Assembly: GCF_032922745.1 (NCBI RefSeq)
Contig: NZ_CP136693.1
Span: forward strand, 1 to 64,000
Reading direction: 5' to 3'
Source of the DNA: Marinobacter salarius
GTDB lineage: Bacteria > Pseudomonadota > Gammaproteobacteria > Pseudomonadales > Oleiphilaceae
Length of the DNA stretch: 64,000 bases
In this document: positions 57,710-64,000 of the stretch, piece by piece
Numbering within the stretch: the stretch's first letter is position 1
Layout of the letters: the number at the start of each line of letters is the position of its first letter
Notes under the pieces: model-generated
What the model was told of the DNA's origin: nothing
Database searches by the model: none
What the model saw: only the letters and a program-made list of their open reading frames with translations
Translations under genes and position numbers: made by a program

Positions 57710-58171
57710 ATGCCGCCGTGGCTTCAATGGACACTGATTATTGCCGGTCTGCTGGCCATCACGCTGCTTGCAGCGTTTATCAGCCGCCAGTTCCGCGCCC
57801 TGCAGGACGACAGGAGGCGACAGGAGAAAGCCGAATCTTTCCGGAGGGAGCGCCGGGACAGCATGATTGAAAGCATCCGGGTATTGGCTATGGCGGTGGA
57901 AGAGGACCAAATCGAATACTCAGAAGCCTGCCTGCGAATCAAGGGTTTGCTGGATCACGTTGCGCCGGAGTTGCTGGAACAGTCGCCTTTCCGGGTTTTC
58001 CAGGAAGTGCATGATCAGATCCAGCATATGCCGACCCACCGTGCCCGCCAGGAAACAGATGCCCGCTTTGTGGACAAGATGGACCGCGAGCGCCTGGCGG
58101 TCGAGGAGGAGCATGCCGATGCCATCCGGCGCGCCGCAACCGCCATTCGACACCACCCATTCCAGGCTTGA
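57710..58171 (+). CDS. DUF2489 family membrane protein
   Basis: A 153-residue protein with one N-terminal membrane helix (about 5-25), then a long, charged, helical and probably coiled-coil cytoplasmic domain ending in HHPFQ. The family is widespread in gammaproteobacteria and has no assigned function. GGGAG precedes the ATG. It is probably cotranscribed with the oxidoreductase gene. Confidence 0.85.
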   Translation: MPPWLQWTLIIAGLLAITLLAAFISRQFRALQDDRRRQEKAESFRRERRDSMIESIRVLAMAVEEDQIEYSEACLRIKGLLDHVAPELLEQSPFRVFQEVHDQIQHMPTHRARQETDARFVDKMDRERLAVEEEHADAIRRAATAIRHHPFQA

Positions 58172-58354
58172 AGCTCACCCCGTACCGACATGATGATCCA
58201 GTATTTTGTAACAATTTGTAATTAGATTTCGTCGCTGACAATTTGATTAGCTTTACAAATCAATCCCTTCAGCAGTCGCGAAATTATGACGCCCCGCTCA
58301 TTCACCAAACACCAACGTAGCCAGCTTTTATTTCCCTCCGTATTGGCTAAATTT

Positions 58355-58402
58355 AAAAAAGCGCGTTGCCACTACCGACCCTGCAACAGCGCTCTTTGTT
58401 TT
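58355..58402 (-). terminator. terminator of the HDOD gene (minus strand)
   Basis: GCGCGTTGC and GCAACAGCGC pair with one bulge around a 13-base loop. On the minus strand a run of six T residues follows, so it should stop transcripts from the HDOD gene about 100 bp after its stop. The other side is also T-rich, so two-way use is possible. Confidence 0.7.
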
Positions 58403-58446
58403 CTCCTGAACACGTTGATTTGATTCTGCAACAAGCGGGTGAGCTT

Positions 58447-58470
58447 GCCGGCCTTCGGGCCGGCTTTTTT
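58447..58470 (+). terminator. rho-independent terminator (plus strand)
   Basis: GCCGGCC and GGCCGGC pair around TTCG and are followed by six T residues. It points rightwards, yet the nearest plus-strand gene, DUF2489, ends 275 bp upstream. Confidence 0.88.
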
Positions 58471-58506
58471 GCGGGTTTTGGGAGGTGGTCAGGCGGTGAC
58501 GGAGCC

Positions 58507-59871
58507 CTACTGATTCATCATCCCCGCCATCGCCATGATGCTATCCTTGTTTTCGACCAACTCGTCGAACTGCGCTTCCACCTTTTCCCTGCTCAGCCCG
58601 AGAGATTCGTAGAATGCGTCCGACACCTCTTCACCCGCACCCAAGGCAACATCGCGTTTGGTCAGCAGTTGCCGGCTCAGCCAAAGCAGTTTGCTGTACA
58701 CCGCATGGGGGCCGTCATAACCAGGGTTTTTCTGGTTGCGGATTGCCAGGCAGACTTCGTCTGGCATCCCCCAGTTCTGCATCAGTTCCGCCGCGATCTG
58801 CTCACGGGTCACACCCAGCAAAAAATGCTCGATCATTGAGGAATCGAGATGGGGGTTGGCTTCCAGCGACCGGCACACCAGCTTGAAATGGGGAGGAAAC
58901 ACCTGTGCCAGTACCAGGTAGCCAAAGTTGTGCAACAATCCCCCCAAGTACGCTAGACCGAAGATCGGACGTTCGCCACGAGGCATCATGCTCGCCAGGA
59001 TCCCCGCCGACTGGGCTTGCCATATTGCCTGTTGCCAGTAATCCACATAGCCTTCAGGATGATCCTGGGGCTGTTTCAGGGCACGCCCCAGGGACAGCCC
59101 CATGGCGAGGTTCATCACCAGGTCAAACCCCAGAATCCGTGAGACAGCGTCGTGCACAGAACGCACCTGCCCCGCCGCCGCATAAAAGGACGAGGACGCC
59201 CAACTGACAACCTGAGCAGCCAGACTAGGGTCACTTTCCACAACATCCACCAGATCCCCCATTACAGCGTTGGGATTCACTCGCAGGTGAATAATGCGCT
59301 GGGCAGTTTCGGGCAGAGGGGGCAACTCCAGCGTATCTTCCAGTCGCTGCTGAATGCGCAGCGAGGTAAACCGGCGAATAGCGGAATGCAGCTGATCCCG
59401 GTCCTTCTCCGGACTGTTGAGATTCACGGCAATGGTATCCCGCGCCACCGAAAACGAATGGCGGTCGGCCGCGACGGTGATTCCCCGGAACTCGTCGCCG
59501 GGCATGACCATACAAAGATTCTGCTCACCCAGGACCAATGCCACGGACGCCAACTCATCAACTCGAACGTCCACAATCGTGGGCCAGCCGGTTAGAGACG
59601 GCAAGGCGGGGAGCTCAGTCAGGCCAGAGCGCTCACGAACCCGAACCTGCTCTCGCCGCTTCATCACCCGCAAATCCCGCCCCAATTGTTTGTTCAGGGC
59701 ATTGATATCCAGCAGGTCCCCCTCGCGGCATATGGCCTGGAGATTCCCCTCGTCATCCGTGAGCAACACCATTCGTAACAGTTCGCCGCCACGGGCCTGG
59801 CTCACATCCCTAAGGGAAACGCCGGCAGCAGACTCACCCAACGCCTGCCTGACTACGACAGGTAGCTCCAT
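58507..59871 (-). CDS. YbaK-like deacylase domain / HDOD domain regulator
   Basis: A 454-residue two-domain protein. Residues 1-150 resemble the YbaK/ProX aminoacyl-tRNA deacylase fold (VSQARGGELLRMVLLTDDEGNL). The C-terminal part (about 180-400) is an HDOD domain (LPPLPETAQRIIHL, VESDPSLAAQVVSWASS), a catalytically dead HD fold common in signalling proteins. It probably acts as a signalling adaptor rather than an editing enzyme. GGGAG lies six bases before ATG 59871; a longer frame to 59973 lacks support. Confidence 0.88.
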   Translation of the reverse strand: MELPVVVRQALGESAAGVSLRDVSQARGGELLRMVLLTDDEGNLQAICREGDLLDINALNKQLGRDLRVMKRREQVRVRERSGLTELPALPSLTGWPTIVDVRVDELASVALVLGEQNLCMVMPGDEFRGITVAADRHSFSVARDTIAVNLNSPEKDRDQLHSAIRRFTSLRIQQRLEDTLELPPLPETAQRIIHLRVNPNAVMGDLVDVVESDPSLAAQVVSWASSSFYAAAGQVRSVHDAVSRILGFDLVMNLAMGLSLGRALKQPQDHPEGYVDYWQQAIWQAQSAGILASMMPRGERPIFGLAYLGGLLHNFGYLVLAQVFPPHFKLVCRSLEANPHLDSSMIEHFLLGVTREQIAAELMQNWGMPDEVCLAIRNQKNPGYDGPHAVYSKLLWLSRQLLTKRDVALGAGEEVSDAFYESLGLSREKVEAQFDELVENKDSIMAMAGMMNQ

Positions 59872-60000
59872 AAGTTTCTCCCAAAATGTAGACGGTGCCC
59901 CGTTGGACACATTGGTTTCACTCAGTATAGGGCACAATCGGCGACCCAACTTTGACGGCAGGCGGGTTTTCACACGATTTGTTAGACCGGCGCGGTGCTT

Positions 60001-62076
60001 TTATACGTCGCCGTAGCGAATTCGCTCCCCCAACCAACGGCGAATCAAACCGTTCACCAACGCCGGCTGCTTCATCAGCGGCGGTGCCATTTCACGGATT
60101 GGCTCTATCCAGCCCTTGTCTCGTTCAAAATCTGCCAGCCGGAACTGCATCATACCGGTCTGGCGGGTGCCTAACACTTCTCCCGGCCCGCGTATTTCCA
60201 GATCTTTCTCGGCGATCACGAAACCGTCCTGACTGTCGCGCAAGGCCTGCAAACGGGCCTTGCCATTCAGCGATAGTGGTGGATGGTACATCAACACACA
60301 AAAACTGGCCTCTTCGCCCCGGCCCACCCTGCCGCGCAGCTGATGCAACTGCGCCAGGCCCAGGCGCTCCGGATTTTCGATGATGATCAGCGAGGCATTG
60401 GGGACGTCCACTCCCACCTCAATCACGGTGGTTGCCACCAGCAGGTCGAGTTCGCCGTTCTTGAATTGTTCCATCACCGCCGCTTTTTCAGCCGCCTTTA
60501 GGCGACCATGAACAAGCCCCACCTTCAGATCCGGCAGACGTTCCGCCAGCTCCTGCGCGGTCACTTCCGCCGCCTGGCACTGCAGCGCCTCTGATTCCTC
60601 AATCAGCGTGCACACCCAGTATGCCTGCCGGCCTTCTTTGCAGGCCCTTCGCACCCGATCGGTCACATCGTCACGCCGGCCGTCCGGAATGGCTATGGTT
60701 TCGATAGGCTTGCGGCCGGGGGGCAGCTCGTCAATTACCGAGGTGTCCAGGTCCGCATAGGCGCTCATGGCCAGCGTACGCGGAATCGGCGTCGCTGTCA
60801 TAATCAACTGGTGCGGCGCCATGGTGCCGCCGACACCCTTTTCCCGCAGGGCCAATCGCTGGTGCACGCCAAAACGATGCTGTTCGTCGACAATCACCAG
60901 TGCCAGTCGGCTGAACGCGACATCGTCCTGAAACAGGGCATGGGTGCCGATCACCACGGTGGCTTCGCCACTGCCAACGGCCTCCAGGGCCTCGGTTCGC
61001 GCCTTGCCCTTTATCTTTCCCGACAGCCACGCCAACTGGATGCCAAGCGGCTCCAGCCAGCTGCGAAAATTCTGGTAGTGCTGTTCTGCCAGTATTTCAG
61101 TGGGCGCCATTAGCGCCACCTGAGCGCCAGCACCGATTGTCTGCAGCGCCGCCAGCGCTGCCACCACGGTTTTGCCGGACCCCACGTCCCCCTGCACCAA
61201 CCGCAACATGGGGACCGGCTGGCTGAGATCCTGACGGATCTCGGTCATTACGTGTCGCTGTGCCCCGGTGAGGCTGAACGGAAGCAAATCAAGGAAGCGT
61301 TCCGGCAGATCACCGGTTGGCAGTAACGGCAGCGCTTCCCGGGCCTGAACCTGCTGCCGTACCTGCAAAAGGCTGAGTTGGTGGGCCAGCAGCTCTTCCA
61401 TGACCAGTCGCTGTTGGGCCGGGTGCCGCCCCTCCATCAACAGATGAACCGGCGCATTGGCCGGCGGCGAATGCACCAGCTCGACCGCTTCGGTGATACC
61501 CGGCAACTGATAACTGGTGAGCAGTTCTTCCGGCAACCAGTCTCGGATCGGGTAGCGTTTGAGGTAGCCCAGAGCCTGTTGGCACAGGCTACGAACCCGC
61601 GGTTGCTGAATGCCTTCTGTCAGGGGATAAACGGGCGTTAGCGTGGCCTCACCCTGCGCGGGCATCGGCGGCGGATTGACCTGGTATTCAGGGTGGTAGA
61701 ATTCGTAACCGGCCCGCCCCGGCCGAACTTCGCCGAAACAACGCACCCGCGCACCTTCCGTGAGTTGGTTCTTCTGGGCAGCATTGAAATGGAAGAAACG
61801 CATGACCAGAAAGCCGCTGTGATCCTTCAGGGTCACCTGCAGGCTGCGGCGCCGTCCCATCACCAGATCGGCCTTCATCACCTCGCCTTCCACCACGCCG
61901 ACGTCGCCGATACGGAGGTTACCCATGGGAATAATGCGGGTGCGGTCCTCATACCGGTGAGGAAGATGGAACAGCAGGTCCTGCAGCGAACGGATGCCCA
62001 GTTTCGACAACTTGTCGGCCAGGGCATTACCGACGCCCTTCAGGGTGGTAACGGCAATGTCGTCCAGTGACATCAT
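60001..62076 (-). CDS. recG: ATP-dependent DNA helicase RecG
   Basis: Remodels stalled replication forks and branched DNA. The 691-residue protein has the N-terminal wedge/OB domain (about 1-160), helicase motif I GDVGSGKTVVA, motif II DEQHRFG, motif III TATPIPRT, motif VI QLRGRVGRG and the C-terminal RecG region. It starts 8 bp after oxyR, giving an oxyR-recG operon as in Pseudomonas. Confidence 0.97.
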   Translation of the reverse strand: MMSLDDIAVTTLKGVGNALADKLSKLGIRSLQDLLFHLPHRYEDRTRIIPMGNLRIGDVGVVEGEVMKADLVMGRRRSLQVTLKDHSGFLVMRFFHFNAAQKNQLTEGARVRCFGEVRPGRAGYEFYHPEYQVNPPPMPAQGEATLTPVYPLTEGIQQPRVRSLCQQALGYLKRYPIRDWLPEELLTSYQLPGITEAVELVHSPPANAPVHLLMEGRHPAQQRLVMEELLAHQLSLLQVRQQVQAREALPLLPTGDLPERFLDLLPFSLTGAQRHVMTEIRQDLSQPVPMLRLVQGDVGSGKTVVAALAALQTIGAGAQVALMAPTEILAEQHYQNFRSWLEPLGIQLAWLSGKIKGKARTEALEAVGSGEATVVIGTHALFQDDVAFSRLALVIVDEQHRFGVHQRLALREKGVGGTMAPHQLIMTATPIPRTLAMSAYADLDTSVIDELPPGRKPIETIAIPDGRRDDVTDRVRRACKEGRQAYWVCTLIEESEALQCQAAEVTAQELAERLPDLKVGLVHGRLKAAEKAAVMEQFKNGELDLLVATTVIEVGVDVPNASLIIIENPERLGLAQLHQLRGRVGRGEEASFCVLMYHPPLSLNGKARLQALRDSQDGFVIAEKDLEIRGPGEVLGTRQTGMMQFRLADFERDKGWIEPIREMAPPLMKQPALVNGLIRRWLGERIRYGDV

Positions 62077-62084
62077 AGCCTGGC

Positions 62085-63044
62085 TCAGGCGGTAGCGGCC
62101 GCGGCCGGGGTGTCAATCTTCGCTTTCTCGATCACCCGGCATTGGCTGGCCGCCAGCGACAGCACATCAATCGCTTTTGGTCGTGGGAAAGTAACCCGCC
62201 AGGCCAATGCCACTGTGCGATAGGGCACCGGTGCCGCGAAAGGCCTGACAGCGAGTATGTTCTCGTCATACTGCATCGCTGTAGCGGCGGACAGCGGTAA
62301 CACCGTAATACCGAGGCCGGAGGCTACCATGTGGCGAATGGTTTCCAGTGAACTGCCTTCGGTCACCAGAGAGGGCGCCGCAGCACTGGGATTACGGGTG
62401 ACCGCATCCACCAGCGGGGGGCAGGACTCCAGCACTTGGTCACGGAAACAGTGGCCGGGACCGAGCAGCAGCAACTGCTCCTTCGCCAGTTCCTCCGCTG
62501 TCAGGCTCTCGCGTTTGGTCAGCGGGTGGCCTCCCGGCAGCAGCACCACAAAAGGCTCGTCGTAGAGCGGCAGAGTGACGACCTCGGGCTCTTCAAACGG
62601 CAGTGCAATGATGATGGCGTCGAGTTCTGACTGGCGCAGTTTCTGGCGCAGTGTGGCCGTGTAGTTTTCTTCGATGTAGAGCGGCATCTCAGACGCGGCG
62701 CGGCGAAGCTCCGGCAGCAGGTGCGGGAACAGATAGGGGCCGATGGTATAGATGGCGCCTACCTTAAGGGGGGCATTGAGCTGGTTCTTGCCGTCCTGTG
62801 CCATGTCACGGATAACACCCACCTGGTCCAGAACCCGCTGGGCCTGGTCGATGATACGCTTGCCCGTTTCAGTGACGCGGATACTGTTCTTGCTGCGCTC
62901 GAACAGGGGTATGCCGAGCTCGTCTTCCAGTTTCTTGACGGCCACACTCAGGGTCGGCTGGCTGACGTGGCAGCGCTCGGCAGCGCGGCCAAAATGCCTT
63001 TCCCGGGCAAGGGTAACAACGTATCTTAACTCGGTCAGAGTCAT
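62085..63044 (-). CDS. oxyR: hydrogen peroxide-sensing regulator OxyR
   Basis: LysR-type redox switch of 319 residues. The N-terminal helix-turn-helix (about 18-37) reads GRAAERCHVSQPTLSVAVKK. The effector domain holds C199 in GPGHCFRDQ and C208, the E. coli redox pair at the same numbering, so disulfide activation by peroxide is expected. It is divergent from the epimerase gene, cotranscribed with recG, and likely autoregulated. Confidence 0.96.
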   Translation of the reverse strand: MTLTELRYVVTLARERHFGRAAERCHVSQPTLSVAVKKLEDELGIPLFERSKNSIRVTETGKRIIDQAQRVLDQVGVIRDMAQDGKNQLNAPLKVGAIYTIGPYLFPHLLPELRRAASEMPLYIEENYTATLRQKLRQSELDAIIIALPFEEPEVVTLPLYDEPFVVLLPGGHPLTKRESLTAEELAKEQLLLLGPGHCFRDQVLESCPPLVDAVTRNPSAAAPSLVTEGSSLETIRHMVASGLGITVLPLSAATAMQYDENILAVRPFAAPVPYRTVALAWRVTFPRPKAIDVLSLAASQCRVIEKAKIDTPAAAATA

Positions 63045-63126
63045 GGCGAGCTCCGGTCAGAATTCGTCCAGGTCAGGGATCGTGCAAACGTTCCGTGAAT
63101 TTATTAGCCAAAGCATAAGGATTGAT

Positions 63127-63141
63127 ATTGCCTATGGCAAT
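63127..63141. promoter_or_regulatory. palindrome spanning the epimerase start codon
   Basis: ATTGCC-TAT-GGCAAT is a perfect 15-bp palindrome of LysR type (T-N11-A) about 83 bp upstream of oxyR. It covers the ATG of the epimerase gene. OxyR is the obvious candidate protein, but the four-part OxyR consensus is not evident. Confidence 0.4.
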
Positions 63142-64000
63142 CACTGAGCACCAACAAACACCAAGAATACTGGTCGCCGGCTGCGGCAAGCTTGGCGGCG
63201 CCATTGCCTCACAGCTTACCGGAATGGCAAAGGTGTACGGCCTGCGACGCAATCCGGACAAGGTTCCAGAGGGTGTCCATGCGCTGGGGGCGGACCTGAT
63301 GGTGCCGGAGCAGGTGCAGTCGGTACTGCCGGACAATCTCGATATTGTGGTTTATTGCCTGACGCCAGCAAGCTACGACGACAAGGGCTATCACAATGCC
63401 TACGTAAAGGGCCTGCAGAACCTGATCGACGCCCTGGACGGGCACCGACTCACCCGACTGGTGTTTATCGGTAGCAGCAGTGTCTATGCTCAGGACGATG
63501 ATTCCTGGGTGGATGAGAGCAGCTCAACCGAGCCCGCCCGATACAGCGGCCAGGCGATACTCGAGGGTGAGCGGATCGCCCTGGAAAGCGGCAGTTCGGC
63601 AACCGTAATCCGTTTCAGTGGCATCTACGGCCCGTCACGGGCGCGCTTCCTCGACGCGGTGATGAGTGGCGGCATGGCTCCGACCTCTCCCGGCCCCTAT
63701 AGCAACCGTATCCACGAAGCGGATGCGGCCGCGGCCACCTGCCATATCGTGGGGCGGGCACTCGCAAGCCAGCCACTTGAGGACTGCTACCTAGCCAGCG
63801 ATTGCGAGCCCGTGCGGCTCGATGAAGTGGTGGCATGGGTACGGGAACAATTGCCCTGCGACAAGCCTGGCCCCGACGCCCGTAAAGGTGGCCGCGCAGG
63901 CAGTAAGCGCTGTAACAATCGGCGGCTGCTGGACTCTGGATTCCATTTCCGCTACCCGGACTTCAGGGTGGGCTACCGGGAAATGATAGCCGAAAAAACC
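63134..64000 (+). CDS. NAD(P)-dependent epimerase/short-chain dehydrogenase, 3' truncated by window
   Basis: An open frame of 289 codons runs to the window edge without a stop. The atypical extended-SDR protein has VAGCGKLGGAIA as dinucleotide-binding loop and IGSSSVYAQ, then a tyrosine (RYSGQAILEGE) followed by leucine rather than the classical YxxxK lysine, and FSGIYGPSR. This is the YeeZ-like group, of unknown substrate. TTG at 63128 has AAGGA at better spacing than the ATG and could be the real start. Confidence 0.85.
   Translation, partial: MAITEHQQTPRILVAGCGKLGGAIASQLTGMAKVYGLRRNPDKVPEGVHALGADLMVPEQVQSVLPDNLDIVVYCLTPASYDDKGYHNAYVKGLQNLIDALDGHRLTRLVFIGSSSVYAQDDDSWVDESSSTEPARYSGQAILEGERIALESGSSATVIRFSGIYGPSRARFLDAVMSGGMAPTSPGPYSNRIHEADAAAATCHIVGRALASQPLEDCYLASDCEPVRLDEVVAWVREQLPCDKPGPDARKGGRAGSKRCNNRRLLDSGFHFRYPDFRVGYREMIAEKT

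Larger units (their letters stand above)
58172..58506. other. AT-rich intergenic region with two terminator hairpins
   Basis: This 335-bp gap between convergent genes has no ORF of note. 58195-58345 is much more AT-rich than the surroundings (repeated TTTGTAA/TTACAAA-like words) and contains no recognised element; a small RNA is possible but has no clear promoter. Two hairpins near its right end are listed separately. Confidence 0.4.

Overview
The window is a chromosomal segment of a marine gammaproteobacterium, most likely Marinobacter or a close relative. This is inferred from Pseudomonas-type gene order, an OxyR with both redox cysteines, CbrAB, a PEP-CTERM protein, and an outer-membrane protein/lipoprotein pair resembling hydrocarbon-uptake proteins. 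No IS, prophage, CRISPR array or integrase is visible, and almost every gene is a core or genus-level gene.

Layout. 1-5.8 kb: a complete rRNA operon on the minus strand (16S, tRNA-Ile(GAT), tRNA-Ala(TGC), 23S, 5S, terminator) with two tandem sigma70 promoters, two boxA elements and both rRNA processing stems. 5.8-12.5 kb: tyrS, an M23 endopeptidase, anmK, then the minus-strand series argC, DUF6776 gene, bactofilin gene, erpA. The erpA promoter overlaps an IscR type-1-like motif. 12.6-17.6 kb: a ClC-family channel, hemJ, thiD (apparently starting at ATC), thiE, hemL. 18-23.2 kb: a secreted lipase, a TPR/beta-barrel protein, an ECF sigma/anti-sigma/secreted protein operon and a DUF4382 lipoprotein. 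23.3-28.7 kb: lpoP-like gene with mrcB, a two-domain kinase, sfsA. 28.8-40.9 kb: dksA, gluQRS, cbrX-cbrA-cbrB, a CrcZ-like small RNA locus, pcnB, folK, panB, panC, pgi. 40.9-48.1 kb: a second folK, folB, plsY, tsaD, then the macromolecular synthesis operon rpsU-dnaG-rpoD and a CAU tRNA. 48.1-64 kb: csaA, a GST, a TIGR02647 gene, a PEP-CTERM gene behind a sigma54 promoter, the outer-membrane protein/lipoprotein pair, a molybdopterin oxidoreductase, a DUF2489 gene, a YbaK-like/HDOD regulator, recG, oxyR and a 3'-truncated epimerase gene.

The most interesting non-coding locus lies between cbrB and pcnB (34.79-35.39 kb). Inverted GTTAC/GTAAC motifs are followed by a correctly spaced -24/-12 promoter, a transcript of about 380 nt carrying at least four A-rich CA repeats, and a rho-independent terminator. 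This is the architecture and position of Pseudomonas CrcZ, the RNA decoy that relieves Hfq/Crc catabolite repression. Together with cbrX-cbrA-cbrB it forms a complete carbon-status signalling module outside Pseudomonas.

Start codons were chosen from ribosome-binding sites and family length. Promoter and operator calls come from reading motifs by eye.
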